A stretch of 64,000 nt of DNA from Rhodanobacter sp. OK091 (GCF_900142825.1 NZ_FRCH01000001.1:372001-436000), one strand, 5' to 3'; shown: positions 26,246 through 35,347, numbered from the stretch's first letter. Translations and numbers: made by a program. The notes: generated by a model not told the origin, from the sequence alone.

Positions 26246-27085
26246 CTAGTTCGACAAGAGCAGCGGTACCGAGGTGGCAGCCAGCAACTCCCGGGTGACA
26301 CCGCTCAAAATCCATTCCAGAAACCTGGAGTGACCGTAGCCGCCGGCGACGATCAGATCGGCTCCGGTCTTTTCGGCGTGGGACAAGATAAGGCTGCCGA
26401 TGTCGATGCCGGACGATTCTTGCGAATGGATCCTCGCTTTCACGCCATGGTGGTCCAAATGACTCATCAGCGCATCCATGTGCTCGTCGGCAGAGGCATC
26501 TGATTCGCCGTCATAGATCAGGATGTCGACGGATTTGGCCGTGCGCAGAAAAGGCAAGGCATCATGAACTGCGCGCGCCGCCTCACGTGCAGGTCGCCAG
26601 GCGATGACGACTCGCGTCAGTGGCATGACAAGCGACGCCGTCTCGGGAACGACCAGCACCGGGCGTCCGGCTTGCAGCAACAGCGAGGCGATTTCGTGCG
26701 GTTGCCCTTGCTCATCGGCTTTCCCCAAGCCCGCCCGCGATACAACCACGATGTCGGAATAGAGCGCTTCGAGCGCTGCAACCTTCCAGGCACTGGTATA
26801 GAGCGCCTCCACAACGCGCACCTCCCGATGGCCATTGTGCTCGGCCTTAAGGCGCGTCCGGGCCTTATCGGCGAGCTTTGCGGCCGCGGCGCGGAATCGG
26901 TCGTGAAACTTGTTTATGTCGGGATCCGGGATGAACCCCAAGGCATCGTAAAGCGGTTCCGGGAGCTCGACGATCTGCAAAGGCGACAAACACGCACCGA
27001 AGTATCGAGCCAGGGAAAGCGACACCTCCAAGGCGTGCTCGTCGCCACCGCCACCCGTCATGGGCACCGCAATGTCCTTCAACAT
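26246..27085 (-). CDS. tandem universal stress protein (double USP domain)
   Basis: 279 residues from the ATG at 27083-27085, with GGGAGG upstream. Two USP halves: residues 1-140 (KDIAVPMTGGGGDEHALEVSLSLARYFGA) and 145-279 (RVVIAWRPAREAARAVHDALPFL, ending LIVAGGYGHSRFLEWILSGVTRELLAATSVPLLLSN). The GHSR-x-E-x-x-GGVTR-like block marks the tandem-type USPs. These proteins bind nucleotides and support survival under starvation and low oxygen. It follows the ExoD-like gene on the same strand with a 29-bp gap, and both are downstream of the FNR box at 27859. Confidence 0.92.
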   Translation of the reverse strand: MLKDIAVPMTGGGGDEHALEVSLSLARYFGACLSPLQIVELPEPLYDALGFIPDPDINKFHDRFRAAAAKLADKARTRLKAEHNGHREVRVVEALYTSAWKVAALEALYSDIVVVSRAGLGKADEQGQPHEIASLLLQAGRPVLVVPETASLVMPLTRVVIAWRPAREAARAVHDALPFLRTAKSVDILIYDGESDASADEHMDALMSHLDHHGVKARIHSQESSGIDIGSLILSHAEKTGADLIVAGGYGHSRFLEWILSGVTRELLAATSVPLLLSN

Positions 27086-27114
27086 GACCAGCCTCCCACC
27101 GAATAGCCGAGAAA

Positions 27115-27747
27115 TTAACCGCGCCACCAATCGCTCAAAGCTCCATAAGCCCCTGCTGAAGCGAATGTCACCAGTAGCAATGCACCCGCGGAAATGATCA
27201 GCCCGACACACAAAGCCACACCATCGCGCTCAAGGAGTCCGAGCGACAGCACCGAAATAGCTGTACCGGGTACCACATGACCAAGAGGGATGGGCAAAGC
27301 GATGATCAACGCCAAGACCAGGCACACCAGACCGACCGGAAGCGACACCCATCTTCCAGCGAGCCACCTTCCTCGCGGCCTCACGAATCGCTCAAGGCGA
27401 CGCAACAATGGAATGGCGTGCTCGATCAACTTCCCGAAGGCAACGGCGCCAAGAGGTCGACGAGCAAGAATGCGCGGCAACCAGGCATGCCGACGGCCGA
27501 CGGCGAGTTGAGCGGCGACGATCATCATCGATGCGCCGAATGGCACCGACAGGCCGGGAACAGGAACGGGCAACGCCATCGGAAGCGAGAGCAGAAGAAG
27601 CATCCCTCCTATGGAACGTTCCCCCAGCAACTCCAGCATGTCGCCGACAAGAATCTTGTCGTGAGCCATGGTCAGGGCACGCCGCTCCAAGAGGTCTGAC
27701 AGACACTCTGGAGCCACTTGAGGTGAAGTCCGAGCACGCTCGTGCAT
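27115..27747 (-). CDS. ExoD-family membrane protein
   Basis: 210 residues from the ATG at 27745-27747. Features of ExoD: LSDLLERRALTMAHDKILVGDMLELLGERSIGGMLLLLSLPMALPVPVPGLSVPFG, then ARRPLGAVAFGKLIEHAIPLLRRLERFVRPRGRW and three to four membrane helices. ExoD is named after a Sinorhizobium gene affecting exopolysaccharide and alkali tolerance, and its biochemical role is unclear. It is the first gene of an ExoD-USP operon, with an FNR-type box 112 bp upstream. Confidence 0.9.
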   Translation of the reverse strand: MHERARTSPQVAPECLSDLLERRALTMAHDKILVGDMLELLGERSIGGMLLLLSLPMALPVPVPGLSVPFGASMMIVAAQLAVGRRHAWLPRILARRPLGAVAFGKLIEHAIPLLRRLERFVRPRGRWLAGRWVSLPVGLVCLVLALIIALPIPLGHVVPGTAISVLSLGLLERDGVALCVGLIISAGALLLVTFASAGAYGALSDWWRG

Positions 27748-27858
27748 TTTGTGCCTACCGATGCAAGAAGGCGCGAGGGAAATCCGATGCTCCCGCGGCC
27801 CGATGCTTTTCCCATAAGCGGTCAAACACGAGCTTGTGGTCAGCATCGAACAGTCGTG

Positions 27859-27872
27859 TTGATATGGATCAA
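27859..27872. promoter_or_regulatory. FNR/Anr-type box
   Basis: TTGATATGGATCAA is a perfect match to the FNR/Anr consensus TTGAT-N4-ATCAA. It lies in the divergent gap between the ExoD/USP operon (start 27747) and the USP/ATPase operon (start 28215), 112 bp from the former. Low-oxygen activation of the ExoD-USP operon is inferred. Confidence 0.75.
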
Positions 27873-28125
27873 TTAGGTGCAGTGATGGCTACGCGACCAT
27901 CAACGGCGATCATGCCGCGGACGAATCCGTAGGCTAGTTTCACGAGGCACTCGGGAAAATTTTCTACTGGGTGTTTGGCGCGCATATCGCCGCCTCGTCA
28001 TGGCATCACTTCATGCTTCGCGACAATGCGTTGCGCAGAATGCTTTGAGACAGCATTGCAGCGCACCACCGACACGCGTGGTCGCATCGGCCAGCAAGAC
28101 ACCTTGGCGTCAAAAAACGTTCCGA

Positions 28126-28139
28126 TTGATTCAGGTCAA
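28126..28139. promoter_or_regulatory. FNR/Anr-type box, one mismatch
   Basis: TTGATTCAGGTCAA matches TTGAT-N4-ATCAA with one difference (GTCAA). It is 76 bp upstream of the USP gene at 28215, a normal distance for a class II FNR-activated promoter. Confidence 0.7.
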
Positions 28140-28214
28140 GTCGGCCAACCGGTCGCGGAAGGCTAATGATCATTGACAGCACGGTACGAACCTGAGGCGC
28201 TGGGAGAAGCATTT

Positions 28215-29015
28215 ATGCTCGAATTCACCGTCAATATCGACACTCGCGAGATCGATTCAACGCTGATTCGATTCGCCTTTGGTTTGGCTCGCCAATATGA
28301 CGCCCATCTCACCGGTCTTCAGATCGTCGCGCTGGATACGACGTCGCTGGTGCTTCCCGATGCCTTGATCGCCCTCGATGAAGAGGAACACGACGCCAAC
28401 GGACGGCGCGACTGGTGGCGCGAACTCTGCCGAGGACACGGTGTTGATGGAAGCTGGGAAGTCGTTCGCGACTATTACCAAAATGCCATCGCACGACAGG
28501 CCAGCTTGTCCGACCTGATGATCGGCCGCCTATCCGCCAAAGACACGTTCCCCCTGTTGGGCCTCAATCCATTGAGCCGGTCCCTGTTCGAAGGAGGCAT
28601 TCCCATGCTGCTGGTGCCCGAGGCCTGCGCAAGCCATCCTGGCGTGCAGAAGGTGGCGATCGCATGGAACGGCTCGGTGGAGGCCGCGCGTGCGGTCAAG
28701 ACGGCGCTGCCGCTGCTGCGCAAAGCGGAGAAAATTACGGTCCTGGATGGGGAGGACGTGTCGGACACCGGCAAGCATCGCGCCTCCCTGCCACTGCGGG
28801 AATGGCTGGAACGCCAGCATCTCCCGGTGCAATGGCAATCGATCGATGCGGTTCAAGGGGATGGAAAGGCGATCCACGAACAGGCGAAGGCCATGGAGGC
28901 CGACTTGCTTGTCATGGGAGCGTGGGGACATTCGCGCATGAGCGAATGGATATTGGGTGGCATCACCCGCTATATGCTTCAGCACAGTGACATCCCTCTG
29001 CTGCTGGCCCACTGA
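28215..29015 (+). CDS. tandem universal stress protein (second copy)
   Basis: 266 residues from the ATG at 28215 with GGGAG 8 bp upstream; an earlier in-frame start at 28173 lacks such support. The first half is diverged (FTVNIDTREIDSTLIRFAFGLARQYDAHLTGLQIVAL). The second half is a clear USP: KVAIAWNGSVEAARAVKTALPLL and LLVMGAWGHSRMSEWILGGITRYMLQHSDIPLLLAH. It is the first gene of an operon with the P-type ATPase (36-bp gap). The FNR-type box at 28126 suggests oxygen control. Confidence 0.92.
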   Translation: MLEFTVNIDTREIDSTLIRFAFGLARQYDAHLTGLQIVALDTTSLVLPDALIALDEEEHDANGRRDWWRELCRGHGVDGSWEVVRDYYQNAIARQASLSDLMIGRLSAKDTFPLLGLNPLSRSLFEGGIPMLLVPEACASHPGVQKVAIAWNGSVEAARAVKTALPLLRKAEKITVLDGEDVSDTGKHRASLPLREWLERQHLPVQWQSIDAVQGDGKAIHEQAKAMEADLLVMGAWGHSRMSEWILGGITRYMLQHSDIPLLLAH

Positions 29016-29051
29016 GCATGCAATCCATGGCGATGGAAGCAGAGTGCCGTC

Positions 29052-31571
29052 GTGAACGTCATTGACCCGCCGTCTTCTGTCAGCGGTCTTAGCCAGGCCG
29101 AAGCCGAGGCAAGACGGGATCGCTACGGTCCCAATACCCTGCCCGGCAGCAAGCCGAAATCGCTATGGCTGATTGCACGCGATGTGTTGATCGAGCCGAT
29201 GTTCTTGATGCTGCTTGTCGCGGGCGGCCTCTATCTGGCGCTCGGCGATCTTGCCGAAGCGATATTCCTGTTGATGTCGGTGCTGGTGATCATTGGCATC
29301 ACGCTGGTGCAGGAGCGCAAGACGCAACGGGCACTGGAAGCGTTGCGCGACCTGTCGGCACCACAGGCCCGCGTCATTCGCAATGGACTTGAAACACGCA
29401 TCCCTTCCGCGGAAGTGGTCGTGGACGATGTGCTCTCGCTGCGCGAGGGCGATCGCATCGCGGCCGACGCTACGGTGTTCGGCGGTCACCTGGAGGCGGA
29501 TGAGTCCTTGCTGACAGGCGAGTCCGTGCCCGTTCGCAAGGTTCCCCATCCTGGCGACAGCAGCGTCTTTGCCGGGACCGTAGTGACCAAAGGCCGAGGC
29601 ATGGCACGGGTCACTGCAATAGCCACCGCCACAGCGCTTGGCCGCATCGGGCAGGCCCTGAGTTCGACAATAGAAGTAACCTCCGGGCTCCAGCACGCTT
29701 CACGACGCCTGGTACGCCGTTTTGCGGTGGCCGCCATGCTCTGTGCGATCAGTCTCTGGCTGATGAACTGGCTGTGGGACCGGCATAGCCTAGTGGATAG
29801 CTTGTTGTCGGGCATCGCACTGGCCATGGCGATATTGCCGGAGGAATTTCCCGTCATCCTAACCGTGTTCCTTGCCTTGGGTGCGTGGCGCATCGCCAGG
29901 CAAAAGGTGCTCACACGCCGAATCTCGGCCGTCGAAGCCTTGGGCGCGATCACCATTCTTGCGGTGGACAAGACCGGCACATTGACGCAGAACCGGATGC
30001 GTGTGGCCGAGCTGTACGCCGATCGACATAGCTTTCGCGCCGATGAGGCGGCCCTTCCGCCTGAATTTCACGCACTGCTACGTTTCGCGCTGCTGGCGAC
30101 CCCTGCCGATTCCGCCGATCCGATGGAACAGGCCATCCGCCTGTTCGGTGCAAACCGGCTCGAAGCGGCGGCGTATTCACCGACGAAGGCTACGCCGGTG
30201 AAAGAGTACGGGCTGGATCCAGAGCTTCTCGCCATGACACGGGCATTCCAGGAAGCGCCGAACGAACCGTATCTGCTTGGCGCCAAGGGTGCGCCGGAAG
30301 CGATCATCGAGCTTTGCGGCCTCACGGCCACCGAGCAGACCACACTGAGCAGCCAGGTGCATGCCATGGCGGAGCGCGGCTTGCGGGTGATTGGCGTCGC
30401 GGCAGCAGCCTGGGGCGATGCCGACTGGCCGGCAACCCAGCGTGGCTTCCGCTACCGCTTTATCGGGCTGGTCGGCCTGATCGATCCACCCAGGCCCGAG
30501 GCCGCCGCGGCTATCGCCGAATGCCACACCGCAGGCATCAGGATCATCATGATGACCGGCGATCATCAAGCCACCGCGCGGGCCATCGCCACTCAGGTGG
30601 GACTGAGCCTTGCGCCAAAGGTGATCACCGGCGCGGAAATGGAAGCGCTGACCGACGAACAGCTCGGTGAACGGTTGCGCCATATCGACGTCTGCGCGCG
30701 TGTGCAGCCGACCCAGAAACTGCGCTTGGTGAAAACCCTGCAGCAACAGGGCGAAGTTGTCGGTATGACCGGCGATGGCGTCAACGATGCTCCCGCGCTC
30801 AAAGCAGCGAATGTCGGTGTCGCCATGGGCGAGCGCGGTACCGACGTAGCACGCGAGGCGGCGGCATTGGTGCTGCTCGACGACAACTTCGCCAGCCTGG
30901 TAGTGGCGATCCGCCAGGGACGGAGGATCTACGACAACATCACCAAGGCGACCCGCTTCGTGGTGGCAGTGCATATCCCCATCGTTGCGCTCGCCCTGGT
31001 GCCCAGCCTGTTGCATTGGCCGATTCTTCTGATGCCGGTACAGATCGTTCTGCTCGAGCTGTTGATCGACCCGGCCTGCTCTATCGTCTTCGAATCGGCA
31101 AAGGCTTCACCGGCGATCATGCGACGGCCGCCGCGACCCATCGGCGAGTCTCCATTTCGCGGTATCAATCTCGGCTACGGCATTGCTCAGGGCATTGGCC
31201 TTGCCGCGGTCCTGCTACTTGGCTACGCATTCGCACTGGGGCGCGGCATCGGTGTCGAGCAGGGACGTGCCGCGGTTTTCATCGGCCTGATCGTGGCCGT
31301 GTTCCTGTTGACGCTCGCCAACCATGATCTCGGCCATGCCCTGTGGCGAGGAAGGTTGGCGGACAACCCCTGGCTGCTGCGCATGCTCGGCGGAGTCGGT
31401 CTGATGCTGGCCGGCATCATGAGTATCCCTGCATTGCGTACCATGCTGGGCTTTGGCTCACCTGACGCGATCACGTTGATCTTCGGGCTGTCCATACTCG
31501 CGGGTTGCGTCATCTGGCTCGAGGCTGTGCGCTATCTGACGCGCCATACACCGCTGGCCATCATCGAGTGA
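29052..31571 (+). CDS. cation-transporting P-type ATPase
   Basis: 839 residues, GTG start at 29052. Standard order: N-terminal cation-ATPase domain (GLSQAEAEARRDRYGPNTLP), TM1-2, actuator domain with TGES at 155-158, TM3-4 with PEEFP at 263-267 (the ion-binding kink, PEGLP in SERCA-type pumps), DKTGT with phosphorylated D306, a reduced nucleotide domain, GDGVND at 574-579, and six C-terminal membrane helices. The enzyme is intact. The EEF replacement makes the ion uncertain; P2A (Ca/Mn) relatives are closest in layout. Placement between USP genes and FNR boxes suggests ion or pH balance during oxygen limitation. Confidence 0.93.
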   Translation: MNVIDPPSSVSGLSQAEAEARRDRYGPNTLPGSKPKSLWLIARDVLIEPMFLMLLVAGGLYLALGDLAEAIFLLMSVLVIIGITLVQERKTQRALEALRDLSAPQARVIRNGLETRIPSAEVVVDDVLSLREGDRIAADATVFGGHLEADESLLTGESVPVRKVPHPGDSSVFAGTVVTKGRGMARVTAIATATALGRIGQALSSTIEVTSGLQHASRRLVRRFAVAAMLCAISLWLMNWLWDRHSLVDSLLSGIALAMAILPEEFPVILTVFLALGAWRIARQKVLTRRISAVEALGAITILAVDKTGTLTQNRMRVAELYADRHSFRADEAALPPEFHALLRFALLATPADSADPMEQAIRLFGANRLEAAAYSPTKATPVKEYGLDPELLAMTRAFQEAPNEPYLLGAKGAPEAIIELCGLTATEQTTLSSQVHAMAERGLRVIGVAAAAWGDADWPATQRGFRYRFIGLVGLIDPPRPEAAAAIAECHTAGIRIIMMTGDHQATARAIATQVGLSLAPKVITGAEMEALTDEQLGERLRHIDVCARVQPTQKLRLVKTLQQQGEVVGMTGDGVNDAPALKAANVGVAMGERGTDVAREAAALVLLDDNFASLVVAIRQGRRIYDNITKATRFVVAVHIPIVALALVPSLLHWPILLMPVQIVLLELLIDPACSIVFESAKASPAIMRRPPRPIGESPFRGINLGYGIAQGIGLAAVLLLGYAFALGRGIGVEQGRAAVFIGLIVAVFLLTLANHDLGHALWRGRLADNPWLLRMLGGVGLMLAGIMSIPALRTMLGFGSPDAITLIFGLSILAGCVIWLEAVRYLTRHTPLAIIE

Positions 31572-31596
31572 TGATGGCGGCACCGGCATCATCGCG

Positions 31597-31610
31597 TTGA
31601 CGTGGATCAA
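31597..31610. promoter_or_regulatory. FNR/Anr-type box, one mismatch
   Basis: TTGACGTGGATCAA differs from TTGAT-N4-ATCAA at one base. It is 87 bp before the USP gene at 31697 and is the third such box in the island, each in front of a separate transcription unit. Confidence 0.7.
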
Positions 31611-31696
31611 GATCGCTGGAGGGGTTTGCCGGTTTCATGGGAGCGGACCCGGGGCTGATAGCGCCGGGGTAGACACCGCTACCTGGGAGACAGTGT

Positions 31697-32110
31697 ATGA
31701 AAGTGCTCTTGCCCGTGGATGGAAGTGCCATCAACACCCGTGCGGCCCGATACCTGGTGAAGCATTGGCCTGAAGGCGCGCAGGTAACCCTGCTCCATGT
31801 GGATGTGCCGCTGAGCGAGAACATCGCCGGCTATGTAGACGCGCAGAGCTTGGCCAAGTTCCACACCGACCGGGGCAACGCGGCCTTGAAGCCGGCGCGG
31901 CGCGTCCTGACAGAAGCGGGCCATATTCACGACGAAAAGCTGCTCGTCGGCGACCCTGGCATCGAGATCATCGACATGGCCAAGCGAGGCAAGTACGACC
32001 TCATCGTCATGGGTTCGCATGGACGCGGAGTATTGAAGAGCCTTTTCCTGGGCTCGATTGTGGTCAAGGTGCTTGCAAACTCCACGGTGCCGGTCCTGGT
32101 GATCCGCTGA
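31697..32110 (+). CDS. single-domain universal stress protein (ATP-binding type)
   Basis: 137 residues. Starts MKVLLPVDGSAINTRAARYL and ends with the full ATP-binding motif G-x2-G-x9-G-S (GSHGRGVLKSLFLGS) and VKVLANSTVPVLVIR. This is the UspA/UspFG-like ATP-binding type, different from the two tandem USPs upstream. It has its own FNR-type box. A fourth USP reading frame starts 12 bp downstream but is broken. Confidence 0.93.
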   Translation: MKVLLPVDGSAINTRAARYLVKHWPEGAQVTLLHVDVPLSENIAGYVDAQSLAKFHTDRGNAALKPARRVLTEAGHIHDEKLLVGDPGIEIIDMAKRGKYDLIVMGSHGRGVLKSLFLGSIVVKVLANSTVPVLVIR

Positions 32111-32121
32111 AAGGAGCCGCC

Positions 32122-32316
32122 GTGCTCCACCACGTGGTGGTTCCCCTCGACGGCACAGACACTTCGCTCGAGGCGCTGGGCGCGGCGATTCCCCTTGCGC
32201 GTGCCCTGTATATGAATCATCCAGATCACTTCTGTGGCGGCATGGCGTTCATGTGGGAGAGCCCCCACCCATGGCCGTCTGGGTCGACAAAGCTATGCGT
32301 GTACATGAAGCCGTAA
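32122..32316 (+). pseudogene. truncated universal stress protein gene
   Basis: A GTG at 32122 follows a strong AAAGGAG site and opens a USP-like N-terminus (MLHHVVVPLDGTDTSLEALGAAIPLARAL). Homology stops at about 32205, and the frame then runs through the 3' end of the convergent VOC remnant to a stop at 32316. The intact version would have been the last gene of the USP island, so the break marks a deletion or insertion edge. Confidence 0.8.
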
Positions 32317-32631
32317 TCTTCCGGCTCGTCGTAGATCGAGCCGCCCGCGGCAGGCGCTTTGGCAACGAGACCATCGACCTCATCACGACTCTCGCAACTG
32401 AGGTTGAGCAAAACTTCGACGGCTTTGCTCGTATCGCAGATGGCTCTGGGCGTGAAATCACGAAACCTGGCGTGCGTAAGCAACATGACAAAAATCATGT
32501 CGCTTACAACGATGCACGCGGCAGCATCATCGGTGAACTGCGGGTTTTTGCGAAAAACCGAGCGCACTGAAGAAGGCAACCGACCTCGGGAGATCGGCGA
32601 CCGGAAGATTGATGAATACTTGCTTGCCCAC
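32226..32631 (-). pseudogene. VOC family protein gene broken by a frameshift
   Basis: On the minus strand a GTG at 32629-32631 (GGGAAAG upstream) starts VGKQVFINLPVADLPRSVAFFSALGFS. The reading then continues only after a shift of frame near 32541-32560, within runs of T and A, as NPQFTDDAAACIVVSDMIFVML, and ends WGLSHMNAMPPQK. Joined, they form a normal VOC protein of about 135 residues. The shift lies in homopolymers, so a sequencing error is possible. Its stop is 21 bp from the end of USP homology. Confidence 0.8.
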
Positions 32632-32776
32632 GGTTCTTTCCCATGTGCCGATGGTTGTGTTGATATCCGCTGCAACCCCAGCGCTGGAGTCAAGCGGCGG
32701 CGTAGCCCTCGCACCGGGATAGTCGCAGAAGGTCGCTGACACGCGAGGATGCTCCCAACGTCAAACCGCCTCGGTA

Positions 32777-33541
32777 TCAGTGACTATGCATGCCCGCAGG
32801 CGTCCCGTCGGACCAATTTGCGACCCCGACCAAGAACACGAGAATGGGCGGCAAACCTTTCATCTGGGGTTGCTGGTCCGGATAGAAGAACCAATAAGGG
32901 CTGGACATAACCGGCGAGCCCTCTGCGCCGGAGCCCCAATCCTTACCGTCTTTGACCAGGGTGTCGAACATGAGATGAGGCATGTTGTGGTCCCCTTCGT
33001 CGGTCAGATACGACGATTTCGACAGCATGTAATCCATGGCGCCGCTTTCGAGGTCCGGCAATTGCTTATTCTTGTACGCGGCGTGGAGCGCCGACAGCAT
33101 CTCCGCCTTGGAGCGACCAGCCATCGCCATCTTGGCGCGTAGATAAAAGATCGGCACTATCGAACGTGCAGCCTGGGGGTTCAGACAATCGGCAGCCCTC
33201 ACTTTCGGGTTCCAGAATTCGGGCCAGTCAAACGGCCCTCCCCAACTTCTGCCCACCACGCAGACAAACCCGTTCTTGCCTTCGACCGCTTTCTCGTAGC
33301 CCTCGCGCCCCAGAACCAGGATCGTAGCGTCACGCGAAAGGGACTCCGGCGCCGCGCTACGCGCCAATGCGATTTCGGCTTCCCGGTTCGCCATGAGGTA
33401 TTGGTCAACCGGGGCCATCTTCGGATAAGACGGCGCCACACCAGGTTTCTGCGTATCCTGCGACACCGCTTGCTGCGATGCCCCTAACATAGCAAGCAGT
33501 ACAAAACTCATGATTCCGATGGCGCGCTTCGCTTTTTTCAT
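32777..33541 (-). CDS. secreted protein of unknown function
   Basis: 254 residues with a signal peptide (MKKAKRAIGIMSFVLLAMLGAS). The mature part includes LSRDATILVLGREGYEKAVEGKNGFVCVVGRSWGGPFDWPEFWNPKVRAADCLNP and ends with a His-rich tail (GTPAGMHSH). Two cysteines could pair. I recall similar secreted proteins without function in soil bacteria, but do not assign a family. RBS GGAGGAAT stands before the ATG. No operon partner. Confidence 0.7.
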   Translation of the reverse strand: MKKAKRAIGIMSFVLLAMLGASQQAVSQDTQKPGVAPSYPKMAPVDQYLMANREAEIALARSAAPESLSRDATILVLGREGYEKAVEGKNGFVCVVGRSWGGPFDWPEFWNPKVRAADCLNPQAARSIVPIFYLRAKMAMAGRSKAEMLSALHAAYKNKQLPDLESGAMDYMLSKSSYLTDEGDHNMPHLMFDTLVKDGKDWGSGAEGSPVMSSPYWFFYPDQQPQMKGLPPILVFLVGVANWSDGTPAGMHSH

Positions 33542-33787
33542 GGGATTCCTCCTGACAACGGGTTGTTTTCAGTCAGCCCGTGATAGGCGCTGATGGGCTG
33601 CTTTCACGATGTCGACGAACGGCCGAGCCGGAATTCGACAAGTCATCGGAAAAAATCTAGCTGTGCCCGCATCGAGCAGGGATTGATTCAAGCGGCGATA
33701 GCCAAATTGCCTTCGGAGGGGTCGACCTTTGAATTCGCTGGCCTGCGCGGCTCTTTGCGCAGGTCCGGCGGAATGACTGGTTGGGCG

Positions 33788-34483
33788 TCACGGGGAAAGC
33801 GCCTCTTCGGCAGCCGCGCGTGCGTGAATGGCGGTGGTATCGAACAGCGGGATCTCCGAGTCTTGCTGATTGACCAGAAGCGATATCTCCGTGCATCCAA
33901 GAATGATGGCCTGTGCGCCTTGAGACGCAAGCGTCCGCATAATTCGTCGATACTCGCTGCGAGACTCCGGATTGACGACCCCCAGGCACAGTTCTTCGTA
34001 AATGATGCGGTGCACAGTCTCGCGATCTTCTGAATCGGGAACGATGACTTGAAGGCCGTGACGCTCGCTCAATCGGTCGCGGTAGAACGCCTGCTCCATG
34101 GTAAACCGCGTACCGAGTAAGCCCACGGTTGAATGGCCCGCCCGTTTAATTTCGGTGGCCGTTGGATCGGCGATGTGGAGCAGCGGGATGGCGACGGCTG
34201 CCTCGATGCTGGAGGCCACCTTGTGCATTGTATTTGTGCACAGAACCAAAAAAGCCGCGCCTGCCGCTTCAAGAGAGCGAGCAGCATCGGCCAGGATGGC
34301 TCCGGCTGCCTCCCAGTTCTCGGCATGCTGATGACGCTCGATCTCGTGGAAGTCGACGCTGTAGAGAACGATCTTCGCCGAATGCAGACCGCCCAAACGC
34401 TCTTTGATTGTCTCGTTGATTTGACGGTAATAGGGAACGGTCGACTCCCAACTCATGCCGCCGATTAGACCAATAGTCTTCAC
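33788..34483 (-). CDS. aspartate/glutamate racemase family protein
   Basis: 231 residues from a GTG at 34481-34483 that has AGGAG 6 bp upstream, giving the typical start VKTIGLIGGMSWESTVPYYRQIN. The two catalytic cysteines are visible in LVLCTNTMHK and AIILGCTEI. Related enzymes (YgeA type) racemise several amino acids without PLP. The substrate here is not readable. The minus-strand gene stands alone; the region upstream (34484-34705) carries only a dispersed repeat. Confidence 0.9.
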   Translation of the reverse strand: MKTIGLIGGMSWESTVPYYRQINETIKERLGGLHSAKIVLYSVDFHEIERHQHAENWEAAGAILADAARSLEAAGAAFLVLCTNTMHKVASSIEAAVAIPLLHIADPTATEIKRAGHSTVGLLGTRFTMEQAFYRDRLSERHGLQVIVPDSEDRETVHRIIYEELCLGVVNPESRSEYRRIMRTLASQGAQAIILGCTEISLLVNQQDSEIPLFDTTAIHARAAAEEALSP

Positions 34484-34631
34484 GAACGCTCCTGTGCGAG
34501 AACTGATAACGCTCAACTACCCGGCAGACCGATCCGTATCGGTTTGCACATCTTCAGCTTCGGGGATTCGGACGCTCCATTCAGTCGCTCCGCTCGATGT
34601 TGTTCAATCTTGGTCGGCTTGTACCTGCGGA

Positions 34632-34678
34632 GCAAACCACGACTTGGATCGCCCCACACCAAACCTCATCGTGTCGTC
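34632..34678. repeat. 47-bp dispersed repeat, copy 1
   Basis: About 83 per cent identical, without gaps, to 55794-55840 next to the cassette array. Shared blocks include CCTCATCGTGTC and CCCACA. Not coding. Confidence 0.6.
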
Positions 34679-34705
34679 ATTCATCGGCTCGGTCCGTGTA
34701 TGGGT

Positions 34706-35347
34706 TCAACTTTCCGGAATGGTTGCAGCAGCGAATGGTGCGAGCACCGCCCAACCAAGATTCGCATAAAGGTTGCGGCCGTCTCCTGTCGCGACTAGAA
34801 GCTGCGGACTCACAGGAGATTTTCTCGCAGTTCCAAGAGCGACCATCACCGCGACGCCCAATCCTTTCCGCCTGTGATCCTGCGCAGTCTCGATTCGATC
34901 ATAAATGAAGGCATCTGCAGTTTCTGCCGCACATCCGCTTGCAGCCAGATCGCCATCCGGCGCGATGACGCAAGCTCGGGTGACAGGGCCGTCCTGATGA
35001 AGCTCCATCCTGTACCCATTCGGCAGAGGCTTCGTATCGAGGGTTGTCACTGCCGCCATCATAAAATAGTTCGCCGGCTGAACCTCCCAGAGAGCTGGCA
35101 GTGCACTTCGCAACTCCTCGTCTGAGCCGCACAGCTTCAAGTAATGCCGTGGAGCCGTAATGTCGTGTGCGATTGCGCGCAGCCCATCGCATAGCTGTGG
35201 GAATACCCAGCGTTTCGCTTCCTTTTCCGAGTGGGTATCTACCCGGAAACCTCCACGATCGTGAACAGGGGGCGGGGAGCTCCGAGCGATGGAATGCGCT
35301 GCTTGCCAGGCGAAAACGAGCTTTGGATCGACGTAGGATGGGATCAT
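34706..35347 (-). CDS. GNAT-family N-acetyltransferase
   Basis: 213 residues. The acetyl-CoA site motif appears as ETAQDHRRKGLGVAVMVALG (Q/R-x-x-G-x-G/A) and the C-terminal strand as LLVATGDGRNLYANLGWAVLAPF. The first half (DGLRAIAHDITAPRHYLKLCGSDEELRSALPALW) resembles the less conserved acceptor-binding half. Acceptor unknown. Start at 35347 with a weak ribosome site; alternatives downstream exist. The gap to the next gene (35348-35642) holds nothing I can name. Confidence 0.85.
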   Translation of the reverse strand: MIPSYVDPKLVFAWQAAHSIARSSPPPVHDRGGFRVDTHSEKEAKRWVFPQLCDGLRAIAHDITAPRHYLKLCGSDEELRSALPALWEVQPANYFMMAAVTTLDTKPLPNGYRMELHQDGPVTRACVIAPDGDLAASGCAAETADAFIYDRIETAQDHRRKGLGVAVMVALGTARKSPVSPQLLVATGDGRNLYANLGWAVLAPFAAATIPES

